NCBI GenBank assembly: GCA_019911965.1
Contig: JAIOJF010000029.1
Span: forward strand, 1 to 64,000
Length of the DNA: 64,000 nt
Reading direction: 5' to 3'
DNA from: Paracoccaceae bacterium
GTDB taxonomy: Bacteria; Pseudomonadota; Alphaproteobacteria; Rhodobacterales; Rhodobacteraceae
The translations under genes were made by a program, and so were the position numbers. The notes under the pieces are model-generated. The model did not search any database, had not been told where the DNA came from, and saw only the letters and a program-made list of their open reading frames with translations. Below are positions 7,529 through 16,443 of the stretch, in pieces. How positions within the stretch are numbered: position 1 is the first letter of the stretch; every line of letters starts with the position of its first letter.

Positions 7529-9315
7529 ACGAGAGCCTCCTCGGCCGAGCGCACGAGCGCACCGCCCGCCATGAGCGACTCGGCGAGCGAATCGACCTGC
7601 GGCAGGAGGTGGTCGGCGTAGAAGCGCGCGGTGAGGCGCTTGCCGCGCAGGAACTGCGCGTCGCCCTCGCCCGCCCCGAGCATTCTCGTGGCCTCGATCG
7701 CCCCGCGCGCCATCATCCAGCCGCCGATGGCGAAGCCCGCGAGCTTGAGGTAGTAGACCGCGCCCGCGGCCACCGCCCCCGGGTCGGCCGGGAAGGTCTC
7801 CACGATCCAGCCCGTGGCGCGCTCGAGGTCGTCGATGGCGCGGGCGAGCCGCGCGCCGACCGCGCGGAGGTCTGCGTCATCGGATGCCGCCGCCTGCGCC
7901 GCGACCGGGCGCATCTCGGCGATGAGCGCCTTCATCGTGGCGCCGGCCTCGCGCCCGACCTTGCGGCCGACGAGGTCGTTGGCCTGGATGCCCGTGGTGC
8001 CCTCGTAGATGGTAGAGATGCGCGCATCGCGCAGGTGCTGCGCCGCGCCGGTCTCCTCGATGAAGCCCATCCCGCCGTGCACCTGCACGCCGAGGGAGGC
8101 GACCTCGATGCCCATCTCGGTGGACCAGCCCTTCACCACGGGGATCAGCAGGTCGAGCAGCGCCTGGCAGCGGCGGCGCTCGGCCTCGTCCGGGTGGCGG
8201 CGCGAGCGGTCGAGGTACGCGGAGGCCTGGTAGGCCAGCGCCCGCGTGGCTTCCGCCGTCGCCTTCATCGTGAGGAGCATGCGCTTCACGTCGGGGTGCT
8301 GGATGATGGGCGCGGTCCTGGCGGCGCCGGCGACCCCCACGGGGCGGCCCTGCAGCCGCTCGGCGGCCCACTCGCGGGCGCGCTGGTAGGCGCGCTCGCA
8401 GATGGAGACCCCCTCCAGGCCCACGCCGAGGCGCGCGGCGTTCATCATCACGAACATGTACTCGAGGCCGCGGTTGGCCTCGCCCACGAGGTGGCCGGTG
8501 GCGTTGTCGTAGGCCATGACCGCCGTGGGGCTCGCGTGGATGCCCAGCTTGTGCTCGATGGAGACGCACTTCACGCCGTTGCGCGCGCCGAGCGAGCCGT
8601 CCTCCCTCACCAGCACCTTGGGCACCACGAAGAGCGAGATTCCCTTCACGCCCTCGGGCGCGCCCTCGATGCGGGCGAGCACGGCGTGGATGATGTTCTC
8701 GGTGTAGTCCTGCTCGCCGTAGGTGATGAAGATCTTCTGGCCGGTGAGCCTGTACGTGCCGTCGGGCTGCGGCACGGCCTTCGTGCGCACGAGCGAGAGG
8801 TCGCTGCCCGCCTGCGGCTCGGTGAGGTTCATCGTGCCCGTCCACTTGCCCGACACCATGTTGGGCAGGAAGCGGTCCTGCAGCTCCTTCGAGGCGTTGC
8901 TGTGCAGCGCCTCCACCGCGCCCAGCGTGAGCATGGGGCAGAGCTTGAAGGCGATGTTGGCGGAGCCCCACATCTCCTCGACGGGCGTGGAGAGGAGGTT
9001 CGGAAGGCCCTGCCCGCCGTACTCGGCGGGGGCGACGATGTTGCCCCAGCCGCCGTTCACGAACTGCCAGTAGGCGTCCTTGAAACCCGGCGCCGTGACG
9101 ACCTCGCCGTCCTTCCACTTGGCGCCCGCCTTGTCGCCGGGCGCGTTCAGCGGCGAGAGCACCTCGCCGGCGAACTTCGCGGCTTCCTCGAGGATCGCGT
9201 CGACGACGTCGTCGGTGACCTCGTCCCAGCCGGGCAGCGTGTTCACCTGGCCGAGGCCGACCACGTGCTTCAGCACGAACTGCATGTCCTTCAGGGGGGC
9301 GGCGTACTCGGCCAC
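7525..9315 (-). CDS. Acyl-CoA dehydrogenase, long form (about 600 aa)
   Basis: First step of beta-oxidation: an FAD enzyme passing electrons to electron-transfer flavoprotein. The 596-aa length, the N-terminus YAAPLKDMQFVLKHV, the FAD-loop segment MNLTEPQAGSDLSLVRTKA and the active-site region IYEGTTGIQANDL (catalytic Glu) place it in the group with an extra C-terminal helical domain. It starts with GTG after an AAGGAG site. The gene upstream on the same strand is etfA, a usual partner, but that junction is suspect because etfA changes base composition partway through. Confidence 0.93.
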   Translation of the reverse strand: MAEYAAPLKDMQFVLKHVVGLGQVNTLPGWDEVTDDVVDAILEEAAKFAGEVLSPLNAPGDKAGAKWKDGEVVTAPGFKDAYWQFVNGGWGNIVAPAEYGGQGLPNLLSTPVEEMWGSANIAFKLCPMLTLGAVEALHSNASKELQDRFLPNMVSGKWTGTMNLTEPQAGSDLSLVRTKAVPQPDGTYRLTGQKIFITYGEQDYTENIIHAVLARIEGAPEGVKGISLFVVPKVLVREDGSLGARNGVKCVSIEHKLGIHASPTAVMAYDNATGHLVGEANRGLEYMFVMMNAARLGVGLEGVSICERAYQRAREWAAERLQGRPVGVAGAARTAPIIQHPDVKRMLLTMKATAEATRALAYQASAYLDRSRRHPDEAERRRCQALLDLLIPVVKGWSTEMGIEVASLGVQVHGGMGFIEETGAAQHLRDARISTIYEGTTGIQANDLVGRKVGREAGATMKALIAEMRPVAAQAAASDDADLRAVGARLARAIDDLERATGWIVETFPADPGAVAAGAVYYLKLAGFAIGGWMMARGAIEATRMLGAGEGDAQFLRGKRLTARFYADHLLPQVDSLAESLMAGGALVRSAEEALV

Positions 9316-9340
9316 GAGCTTCTCCTTGTCATGACTGCCG

Positions 9341-9394
9341 TCACCCCCGCGAAGGCGGGGGTCCAGCGTGGATTCCCGCCTGCGCGGGAATGAC
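9341..9394. repeat. REP-like GC hairpin repeat
   Basis: Two adjacent hairpins, CCCCCGC-GAA-GGCGGGGG (about 9344-9361) and TTCCCGCCTGCGCGGGAA (9373-9390). This paired arrangement with a short GTCCAGCGTGG spacer is, from memory, a common extragenic palindrome in betaproteobacterial genomes. It lies between etfA and the acyl-CoA dehydrogenase on the left-hand genome style. Confidence 0.7.
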
Positions 9395-9436
9395 GAACCT
9401 AGACCTGCGCGGGAATGACGAACCTAGACCTGCGCG
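9379..9436. repeat. 25-bp tandem duplication at the 3' end of etfA
   Basis: A 25-bp unit (core TGCGCGGGAATGACGAACCT) is present twice, with the start of a third copy that runs into the last codons of etfA. The duplicated unit includes a copy of the etfA stop region (CAGGTCTAG on the minus strand) and half of the REP hairpin, so it looks like a slippage or repeat-collapse product. Confidence 0.85.
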
Positions 9437-10350
9437 GTGAGCTCGGGGAGGACCTGGAAGAGGTCCCCCACCAGCCCGTAGTCGGCCACCTGGAAGATGG
9501 GCGCCTCGGGATCCTTGTTGATCGCCACGATCACCTTGCTGTCCTTCATGCCGGCCAGATGCTGGATCGCACCGGAAATGCCGCAGGCAATGTACAGGTC
9601 CGGGGCCACCACCTTGCCGGTCTGGCCAACCTGCCAGTCGTTCGGGGCATAGCCGGAATCGACCGCCGCGCGGGATGCGCCAACGGCGGCGCCCAGCTTG
9701 TCGGCCAGCGCCTCGATGATATCGAACGCCTCCTTGGAGCCGACACCGCGCCCGCCCGAGACCACGACCTTGGCCGAGGTCAGTTCCGGGCGATCGGAGG
9801 CTGCAACCTTGTCCTCGACCCATTCCGACAGGCCGGGATTGGCGGCTGCGGCGATATTCTCGACCGGGGCGGAGCCGCCGGTGGCGGCGGGATCGAAGGT
9901 CGAGGTTCTGACCGAGATCACCTTTTTCGCATCCGCCGACTGCACCGTCTGGATGGCGTTGCCGGCATAGATCGGGCGCTCGAAGGTATTGGCATCGACC
10001 ACGGCGGAGATATCCGAAATCACCATCGCATCCAGCAGGGCTGCGATGCGCGGCAGCACGTTCTTGGCGTCGGTGGTTGCCGGGGCCACGATATGTTCGT
10101 AATCGCCCGCCAGCGACACCACCAGCGCGGCGGTCGGTTCGGCCAGGCGGTGGCCAAGCGAGGCATCCTCGGCGCAGAGCACCTTGGTCACGCCCGCAAT
10201 GGTGGCCGCAGAGGCGGCGGCATCGGCGGCTTTCGCACCGGCGCACAGCACCGTCACGTCGCCCATCTGGGCGGCAGCGGTCATGGCCTTGGCGGTGGCA
10301 TCCATCGCCAGTTGGCCGTCGGTGATTTCGGCAAGTAGAAGAACAGCCAT
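9424..10350 (-). CDS. etfA: Electron transfer flavoprotein alpha subunit (mosaic gene)
   Basis: Takes electrons from acyl-CoA dehydrogenases via FAD and passes them to ETF-ubiquinone oxidoreductase. The 308-aa length and the FAD-binding C-terminal domain are normal: [40 protein letters not shown] and [20 protein letters not shown] are all present. It lies 1 bp after etfB. The last 20-25 codons use CTC/GTC/CCC (for example [12 protein letters not shown]) like the genes to the left, while the rest uses the CTG/GAT/CAT style of the genes to the right. The reading frame is intact, but the gene is probably a fusion of two homologous etfA genes. Confidence 0.93.
   Translation of the reverse strand: MAVLLLAEITDGQLAMDATAKAMTAAAQMGDVTVLCAGAKAADAAASAATIAGVTKVLCAEDASLGHRLAEPTAALVVSLAGDYEHIVAPATTDAKNVLPRIAALLDAMVISDISAVVDANTFERPIYAGNAIQTVQSADAKKVISVRTSTFDPAATGGSAPVENIAAAANPGLSEWVEDKVAASDRPELTSAKVVVSGGRGVGSKEAFDIIEALADKLGAAVGASRAAVDSGYAPNDWQVGQTGKVVAPDLYIACGISGAIQHLAGMKDSKVIVAINKDPEAPIFQVADYGLVGDLFQVLPELTAQV
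9470..9560. other. Probable junction between two genomes
   Basis: Base composition, codon choice and repeat types change within this part of etfA. Left of it, genes are extremely GC-rich with a REP-type repeat; right of it, all genes are typical of Rhodobacteraceae. The segment encodes one of the most conserved parts of EtfA ([20 protein letters not shown]), where unrelated bacteria can share long identical DNA words. The exact base cannot be fixed by eye. Confidence 0.7.
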
Positions 10351-10351
10351 C

Positions 10352-11113
10352 TCAGATCACTCCCGCTTCGTCTTTCAGTTTCTGGATCAGTTCGGCCACA
10401 TCCGCCACCTTGACGCCGGCCTTGCGCGATTCCGGCTCGGTGGTCTTGAGCACGGTCAGGCGCGGGCTGACATCGACGCCGTAATCCGCCGGGGTCTTTT
10501 CATCCAGCGGCTTTTTCTTGGCCTTCATGATGTTCGGCAGCGAGGCATAACGCGGCTCGTTCAGCCGCAGATCGACCGTCACGATGGCCGGCATCTTGAC
10601 CTTGATGGTCTGCAGGCCGCCATCGACTTCGCGCGTCACCGTGGCATGATCGCCGTCAATCGCGATGTCCGAGGCGAATGTCGCCTGCGCCCAGCCGGTC
10701 AGCGCCGCCAGCATCTGGCCGGTGGCGTTCATGTCGTTGTCGATCGCCTGCTTGCCGCAAAGCACGATGCCCGGCTTTTCCTCGTCGATCACGGCTTTCA
10801 GCAGCTTTGCAACCGCCAGGGGTTCGATATCGGTATGCACGTCATCGGTGGCCACGATCAGGATGGCCCGGTCGGCCCCCATCGCCAGCGCGGTGCGCAG
10901 GGTTTCCTGCGCCTGCTTGACGCCGATCGACACCGCGATGATTTCTTCCGCCGTACCGGCCTCGCGCATGCGGATCGCTTCTTCGACTGCAATCTCGTCG
11001 AACGGGTTCATCGACATCTTGACGTTGGCGAGATCGACACCGCTTCCATCCGCCTTGACGCGGACCTTCACGTTGTAGTCGATCACGCGTTTGACGGGCA
11101 CCAGCACCTTCAT
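10352..11113 (-). CDS. etfB: Electron transfer flavoprotein beta subunit
   Basis: Partner of EtfA, binding AMP at the subunit interface. The 253-aa protein begins [19 protein letters not shown], followed by the family segment [18 protein letters not shown] and the recognition-loop region [18 protein letters not shown] used to dock with dehydrogenases. Codon style is that of the right-hand genome throughout. It is first in a two-gene operon with etfA and divergent from the S49 peptidase across about 290 bp, where a short hairpin (11215-11229) followed by TTTT is the only visible structure. Confidence 0.95.
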   Translation of the reverse strand: MKVLVPVKRVIDYNVKVRVKADGSGVDLANVKMSMNPFDEIAVEEAIRMREAGTAEEIIAVSIGVKQAQETLRTALAMGADRAILIVATDDVHTDIEPLAVAKLLKAVIDEEKPGIVLCGKQAIDNDMNATGQMLAALTGWAQATFASDIAIDGDHATVTREVDGGLQTIKVKMPAIVTVDLRLNEPRYASLPNIMKAKKKPLDEKTPADYGVDVSPRLTVLKTTEPESRKAGVKVADVAELIQKLKDEAGVI

Positions 11114-11406
11114 TTCGCGTCTCTCCTGACTGTGGCGTTCCCGTTCGGGGAACAGGCTTTCGATTCTTCTGGGCTGATTTACGGGAAGAAAGCGCCATGT
11201 TGTAGGGGTAAATCGACCGGGAACCGGTCTTTTACGTCGCGTTTCGGGTCTGTTGCGCGGTATATCGCCGCCCCGGGGCAGGTAAATCCGATGCTCCCGG
11301 AGGCTGGCGGGGATTGCGAGGCCGATACCGGATCAACAGAGCGGCATTCACAAATGCACCGCCTTTCGCCTTGTTCTTGCGTGCCGCACGCCCTACATGG
11401 CTAGCC

Positions 11407-12213
11407 ATGAAACGCTGGATACCCCTTGTCAGGAAACCGCCTCTGGTCGCGGTGATCCGCCTTAACGGCGCGATTGCCAGTGGCGGGCGGTTCGGCGCGC
11501 AGAACCTGAACGATGCCGGCACCGCCGACATGATCGAACGCGCCTTTGTGCGTGGCAAACCCAAGGCGGTGGCGCTGGTGGTCAACAGCCCCGGTGGCTC
11601 GCCCGCGCAATCATCGCTGATCGCGGCGCGCATCCGTCGGCTGGCCGATGAAAAGCAGGTGCCGGTTTACGGATTTGTCGAGGATGTGGCGGCCTCGGGA
11701 GGCTATTGGCTGATTTCGGCGGCGGATCAGATTTTTGTCGATCAAAGCTCGATCGTCGGCTCCATCGGGGTGATTTCCACCTCGTTCGGCTTCGTTGATC
11801 TGATGGCGCAGCACGGTATCGAACGCCGCGTCCATACCGCCGGCAAGGACAAGTCCATGCTGGACCCGTTCCGCCCGGAACGCGCCGGTGACGTGAAGCG
11901 GCTGAAGGCATTGCAGGCGCAAATTCATGACGCCTTCATCGCGCAGATCAAGGCGCGGCGCGGCGCGCGGCTGAGCCAGGATGCCGATCTGTTCAGCGGC
12001 GAAATCTGGATCGGCGCACGCGCGGTCGAGGTTGGCCTGGCGGACGGCGTCGCCCATCTGGTGCCCAAGATGAAGGAACTGTTCGGCGACAAGACGGTAT
12101 TTGCCGTGCACGGCCCGAAACGCACGATCCTGCAGCGCTTCGGGGCCAGCATGGCGTCGGATGCGCTGGGGATCGTCGAAGACCGCGCCCTCTGGGCGCA
12201 ATATGGCTTGTAG
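11407..12213 (+). CDS. S49-family signal-peptide-peptidase-like serine protease (SppA/SohB)
   Basis: A 268-aa short-form S49 peptidase. Catalytic Ser is in EDVAASGGYWLISAAD, and the general-base Lys is in HTAGKDKSMLDPFRPE; both match the Ser/Lys dyad of the family. An oxyanion segment VVNSPGGSP is also present. The ATG at 11407 gives the usual N-terminus (MKRWIPLVRKPPLVAVIRL); an upstream in-frame start at 11314 would add 31 unlike residues and was not chosen. There is no classic N-terminal membrane anchor. It probably degrades cleaved signal peptides or membrane-associated peptides. Confidence 0.88.
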   Translation: MKRWIPLVRKPPLVAVIRLNGAIASGGRFGAQNLNDAGTADMIERAFVRGKPKAVALVVNSPGGSPAQSSLIAARIRRLADEKQVPVYGFVEDVAASGGYWLISAADQIFVDQSSIVGSIGVISTSFGFVDLMAQHGIERRVHTAGKDKSMLDPFRPERAGDVKRLKALQAQIHDAFIAQIKARRGARLSQDADLFSGEIWIGARAVEVGLADGVAHLVPKMKELFGDKTVFAVHGPKRTILQRFGASMASDALGIVEDRALWAQYGL

Positions 12214-12216
12214 GCG

Positions 12217-12402
12217 ATGGTGATCAAGGCAGTCTCGCTGTTCCTCATCGCCATGCTGGTCCTGGCGATGTTCGGCAAGCTCAGGATGCCGAAGATCGGC
12301 GGGCGTAAATCATCCGACAAGACGCTGAAGGCGCGGAAATGCCGGAAATGCGGCTCTTACATCCTGGGCGAGGGGCCTTGCGCCTGCAAACGGCAGGGCT
12401 AA
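12217..12402 (+). CDS. Small membrane protein with a C-terminal zinc-ribbon-like motif
   Basis: A 61-aa protein. Residues 3-19 form one hydrophobic helix (VIKAVSLFLIAMLVLAMFG), then a basic linker, then CRKCGSYILGEGPCAC, which contains a CxxC and a CxC able to bind zinc. It starts 3 bp after the S49 protease stop and is followed after 30 bp by an antiporter gene, so it is probably co-transcribed. Comparable small proteins accompany sppA-like genes in Rhodobacteraceae (memory, unverified). Function unknown; a membrane-bound adaptor or quality-control peptide is conceivable. Confidence 0.75.
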   Translation: MVIKAVSLFLIAMLVLAMFGKLRMPKIGGRKSSDKTLKARKCRKCGSYILGEGPCACKRQG

Positions 12403-12432
12403 TCTGGCCCGAACGGGGAATTACGGACAATC

Positions 12433-13386
12433 ATGGATTTCGTACTCACGGCAACGGGCCTCGTGATCCTGCTTCTGGCGGGCGATACGCTGGTGCGCGG
12501 GGCGGTCAATCTGGCGCTGAGGCTGGGCATCCCGGTGATGATCGTCAGCCTGACCGTGGTTGCCTTCGGCACCTCCGCGCCGGAGCTTCTGATCGCGATC
12601 AAGGCCGCCCTTGAAGGCGCGCCGGGTATCGCCATCGGGAACGTGGTCGGCTCGAATACCGCCAATATCCTGCTGGTGCTTGGCATCCCGGCGGTGATTT
12701 CCGCGATTGATTCATCGAATTGCGACACCCGCAAGAGCTATGCCTTCATGCTGGGTGCGTCGGTGGTGTTCATCGGCCTCAGTTTCCTTGGCCCGCTGCA
12801 TTACTGGCACGGTGTCATCCTGCTGGCGCTGTTGTTTGCGATGCTGTCGGAATCGGCCCTGTCCGCACACCGCCACCGCGCCAATGGCCGGTGCGATCCC
12901 TGCGACGATACCGAAGACCTTGAGGGCGTCGATGATGACATGCCCTGGTGGAAGGTCATCCTGTTTGTCGCTCTCGGCCTGATCGGATTGCCGTTCGGTG
13001 CCGATCTGCTGGTGGATGGCGCAATCGGGCTGGCACGGGATTTCGGTATTTCGGAATCGGTGATCGGGCTGACCCTGGTGGCCGTCGGCACGTCGCTGCC
13101 GGAACTGGCAACCACGGTGATGGCCGCGCTGCGCCGCCAGGCGGATGTGGCGCTGGGCAATGTCATCGGCTCCAACATGTTCAACCTTCTGGGCATCATG
13201 GGTATCGCCAGCTTTTTCGGCCCGCTGCCGATCCCGGCTGAATTCCTGAGTTTCGACCTTTGGGTCATGCTGGCGGCATCACTGGCGATTGTGCCGTTCG
13301 TCTTCATGAAGCAGAATATCACCCGGGTCTGGGGCGCGGTGCTGATAACCTTCTACGCGATCTATACGATCATATTGCTGTCGTGA
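12433..13386 (+). CDS. Calcium/sodium antiporter family protein (CaCA, YrbG type)
   Basis: A 317-aa inner-membrane exchanger with about ten helices. The two inverted alpha-repeats are easily seen: GTSAPELLIAIKAALEG followed by GNVVGSNTANILL, and GTSLPELATTVMAALRR followed by GNVIGSNMFNLLG; each carries the ion-binding Glu. A cytosolic acidic/cysteine stretch (RCDPCDDTEDLEGVDDD) separates the halves. The exact ions exchanged are not established for most bacterial relatives. It overlaps no neighbour but is spaced like an operon with the SDR downstream. Confidence 0.9.
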   Translation: MDFVLTATGLVILLLAGDTLVRGAVNLALRLGIPVMIVSLTVVAFGTSAPELLIAIKAALEGAPGIAIGNVVGSNTANILLVLGIPAVISAIDSSNCDTRKSYAFMLGASVVFIGLSFLGPLHYWHGVILLALLFAMLSESALSAHRHRANGRCDPCDDTEDLEGVDDDMPWWKVILFVALGLIGLPFGADLLVDGAIGLARDFGISESVIGLTLVAVGTSLPELATTVMAALRRQADVALGNVIGSNMFNLLGIMGIASFFGPLPIPAEFLSFDLWVMLAASLAIVPFVFMKQNITRVWGAVLITFYAIYTIILLS

Positions 13387-13403
13387 CGATGAAAGGACAC
13401 CAG

Positions 13404-14189
13404 ATGCAGAACGGCGCGGCCCTTGTCACCGGTGGCGCGAAACGGCTGGGCCGGGCGATGGCGCTGGCGCTGGCGGAGCGTGGCCATGACGTGGCGGTGC
13501 ATTACGCCGGATCGGCAGCAGCCGCCGCCGATACCGTGAACGAATGCGAGGCGCTGGGCGTACGGGCGGTGGCATTGCAGGCCGATCTGCTGATCGAGGC
13601 GGACACCGGCGGCCTGATCGCGCGGGCGACCAAGGCGCTGGGCAAGCCGCTGACGGTGCTGATCAACAATGCCTCGATCTTTGAACATGACACTATCGAA
13701 ACCGCCAGCCGCGAAAGCTGGGATCGGCATATGGGCAGCAATCTGCGGGCTCCTTTCGTGCTGACGCAGGATTTCGCGCGGCAGGTTCCGGCGTTGCGGC
13801 GCGATGCGGCGGACGAGCCTTTGGCCAGCGGCTGCATCGTCAACATGATCGACCAGCGGGTGCGCAAGCTGACGCCAGACTTCATGACCTACACCATCGC
13901 CAAGATGGGCCTCTGGGCGCTGACCCGGACCTCGGCGCAGGCGCTGGCCCCGGCCATCCGCGTCAACGCCATCGGCCCCGGCCCCACCATGCAGGGCGCG
14001 CGGCAATCGGACCGGCATTTCGCCGCGCAACGCCGCGCAACGGTGCTGGAACGCGGTGCCAATCCAGATGATATCACCGCCGCGCTGGGGTTCATCCTGG
14101 ATGCCCCGGCGCTGACCGGGCAATTGCTGTGCATTGACGGCGGGCAACATCTCGGCTGGCAGACGCCGGATGTGCTGGGCGTGGAATAG
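13404..14189 (+). CDS. SDR-family oxidoreductase (pteridine-reductase-like)
   Basis: A 261-aa short-chain dehydrogenase. The NAD(P)-binding TGGAKRLGRAMA, NNAS, and the catalytic YTIAK are present, ending with the family C-terminus TGQLLCIDGGQHL. The segment NMIDQRVRKLTPDFMTY plus RVNAIGPGPTM resembles the FolM/pteridine reductase branch, so a role in pterin or folate reduction is possible; this is inference. The start at 13404 has AAAGGA at good spacing; another in-frame ATG at 13389 has no site. It precedes uvrC but is separated by a 313-bp spacer. Confidence 0.82.
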   Translation: MQNGAALVTGGAKRLGRAMALALAERGHDVAVHYAGSAAAAADTVNECEALGVRAVALQADLLIEADTGGLIARATKALGKPLTVLINNASIFEHDTIETASRESWDRHMGSNLRAPFVLTQDFARQVPALRRDAADEPLASGCIVNMIDQRVRKLTPDFMTYTIAKMGLWALTRTSAQALAPAIRVNAIGPGPTMQGARQSDRHFAAQRRATVLERGANPDDITAALGFILDAPALTGQLLCIDGGQHLGWQTPDVLGVE

Positions 14190-14502
14190 GCTGCAACAAC
14201 AGGCGGTTGCGGCGCATCCGCACAGGTTGTCCACCGGAAGCGATTTGGTTACCAAATTGCTGATTTTTTCCTAATGATTTCAAGAATTTGCTGAAGGTGA
14301 AGAAAATTATTCAGCAATATCAATCCATTGCAAATGTGCCTAAAAATTGAGCAAATCGAGGAAGCCAGCCAATTCAAACGAAAATTCCGCGCCGGGTGAT
14401 TTCGTTCCCCAGACTTATCCACAGGTTTCGTGGACAGGTTTTTCCTTGCTTTGGCGCATCCGGTAAGGCAAGCCCGGCCCGAATCACCTATATGTTCCGG
14501 TG
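14190..14502. other. AT-rich intergenic spacer with dyads and a DnaA-box match
   Basis: No gene is seen. About 14,240-14,400 is strikingly AT-rich against its GC-rich surroundings. It contains a perfect 15-bp palindrome (ATTTGGT-T-ACCAAAT, 14243-14257), an 8-bp inverted repeat (TTGCTGAA...TTCAGCAA, 14288-14317), and an exact DnaA-box consensus TTATCCACA at 14415-14423. It presumably holds the uvrC promoter. Other roles are discussed as a finding. Confidence 0.6.
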
Positions 14503-16401
14503 ATGACTGACGCCGTGATCCCTCAGCCCGCCGATGCCGACCCCACCGGGGCCGACAGCCTGCGCGGCCATGCCTGCATTCAGGCGCATCTGCGCACGCT
14601 GGACAATGCGCCGGGGGTCTACCGGATGCTGGATGACAAGGGCGCGGTCTTGTATGTCGGCAAGGCGCGGAACCTGAAGAAACGGGTTGCATCCTATGCC
14701 AAGCCTGCCGGCCATACCCCCCGGATCGCCCGCATGATCGCGGCCACGGCGTCGATGATGTTCCTGACCACCCGGACCGAAACCGAGGCGCTGCTGCTGG
14801 AGCAGAACCTGATCAAGCAGTTGAAGCCGCGCTATAACGTGCTGCTGCGCGACGACAAGTCGTTTCCCAATATCCTTGTCAGCCAGCAGCACGAATTCGC
14901 CCAGATCAAGAAGCATCGCGGCGCGAAGACGGAAAAGGGCGAATATTTCGGCCCCTTCGCCAGTGCCGGGGCGGTCAATCGCACGCTCAACCAGTTGCAA
15001 AAGGTGTTTTTGCTCAGAAACTGCTCGGATGCCACCTTTGCCGCGCGTACCCGACCCTGCCTGTTGTTCCAGATCGCCCGTTGTTCGGCCCCCTGCGTCG
15101 GGCGCATTTCGGCTGAGGATTACGCCGCATTGGTCGGGGATGCGACCAAGTTCCTGACAGGCAAGTCAACGAAAATCCAGGCCGATCTTGCCGCCCGCAT
15201 GGCCGAGGCCAGTGCAGCGCTGGAATTTGAACGCGCCGCCGCCCTGCGCGACCGCATCCGCGCCCTGACGCAGGTGCAATCGGTGCAGGGCGTCAATCCC
15301 CACGGCGTGCCCGAGGCTGACGTGGTGGCGCTGCACAGCGAGGGCGGGCAGGCCTGCGTGCAGGTGTTCTTCATTCGCGGCAACCAGAACTGGGGCAACC
15401 ACGCCTATTTCCCGCGCACCGGCTCGGGCGCGGAGCCCGAGGAAATCCTAGAAAGCTTCCTTGGCCAGTTTTACGACAGCCACGAGCCGCCGCGCATGGT
15501 GCTGTTGTCGGGCGAAATCGAGAACCCCGATCTGATGCAGGCCGCGCTCAGCGCCAGGCTGGGCCGCAAGGTGGAATTGCTGGTGCCCAAACGCGGCGAG
15601 AAGGCGGAGCTGGTGGAAAACGCCCACCGCAATGCCCGCGAGGCTCTGGGCCGGCGGCTGGCGGAAACCACGGCGCAGGCGCGGCTGCTGGACGGGCTGG
15701 CCGAGGCCTTCGCGCTGGAGGCTACCCCGCAACGCATCGAGGTCTACGATAACTCGCATATCCAGGGCACCAACGCGGTTGGCGGCATGATCGTGGCCGG
15801 CCCGGAAGGTTTCGTCAAATCCGCCTATCGCAAGTTCAACATCAAGTCCGACGATCTGACGCCGGGCGATGATTTCGGCATGATGAAGGAAGTGCTGCTG
15901 CGCCGCTTCAAGCGCCTGCTGAAGGAGGACCCGGATCGCACCGGCGGTCTCTGGCCCGACCTTCTGCTGATTGACGGCGGGGCCGGGCAGGTCTCGGCGG
16001 TGGCGGGCATCCTGGCCGAATTAGGGATTGCCGACATGCCGTTCATCGGCGTCGCCAAGGGCGTGGACCGCGACGCCGGCAAGGAGGAATTCCACCGCCC
16101 CGGCCAGCGCCCCTTTGCCTTGCGCCACAATGATCCGGTCCTGTATTTCATCCAGCGCCTGCGCGACGAGGCGCATCGCTTTGCCATCGGCGCACATCGC
16201 CAGAAACGCGCCAAGGCGGTTGGCGCAACCCCGCTGGACGATGTGCCGGGCGTTGGCGCGGCAAGGAAACGCGCGCTGCTGGCGCATTTCGGATCGGCCA
16301 AGGCGGTGGCGCGGGCTGGTCTTGCCGACCTGAAATCGGTAGACGGCATTTCCGACACAATCGCCGAAACTGTCTACGCCTTCTTCCATGATCGCGGCTG
16401 A
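14503..16401 (+). CDS. uvrC: Excinuclease ABC subunit C
   Basis: Makes the two incisions on either side of DNA damage within the UvrABC complex. Domains in order in the 632-aa protein: GIY-YIG nuclease ([20 protein letters not shown], about 35-115), a Cys-rich region ([20 protein letters not shown]), the UvrB-binding UVR motif ([18 protein letters not shown]), the RNase-H-like second nuclease ([19 protein letters not shown]) and C-terminal helix-hairpin-helix repeats ([19 protein letters not shown]). A GTG one codon earlier (14500) is an alternative start. pgsA, moaD and moaE follow closely. Confidence 0.96.
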   Translation: MTDAVIPQPADADPTGADSLRGHACIQAHLRTLDNAPGVYRMLDDKGAVLYVGKARNLKKRVASYAKPAGHTPRIARMIAATASMMFLTTRTETEALLLEQNLIKQLKPRYNVLLRDDKSFPNILVSQQHEFAQIKKHRGAKTEKGEYFGPFASAGAVNRTLNQLQKVFLLRNCSDATFAARTRPCLLFQIARCSAPCVGRISAEDYAALVGDATKFLTGKSTKIQADLAARMAEASAALEFERAAALRDRIRALTQVQSVQGVNPHGVPEADVVALHSEGGQACVQVFFIRGNQNWGNHAYFPRTGSGAEPEEILESFLGQFYDSHEPPRMVLLSGEIENPDLMQAALSARLGRKVELLVPKRGEKAELVENAHRNAREALGRRLAETTAQARLLDGLAEAFALEATPQRIEVYDNSHIQGTNAVGGMIVAGPEGFVKSAYRKFNIKSDDLTPGDDFGMMKEVLLRRFKRLLKEDPDRTGGLWPDLLLIDGGAGQVSAVAGILAELGIADMPFIGVAKGVDRDAGKEEFHRPGQRPFALRHNDPVLYFIQRLRDEAHRFAIGAHRQKRAKAVGATPLDDVPGVGAARKRALLAHFGSAKAVARAGLADLKSVDGISDTIAETVYAFFHDRG

Positions 16402-16443
16402 ACGACTACATAGGCCAAAACCGACCGGACCCGGGACAAGAAC

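Noticed and set aside
11215-11229. Terminator or small RNA upstream of the S49 protease gene
   Set aside because: The 6-bp hairpin followed by TTTT is too short to support a gene or terminator with no upstream plus-strand transcript.
14415-14423. Chromosomal replication origin
   Set aside because: Only one exact DnaA box, and the gene neighbourhood is not that of known origins in this family.
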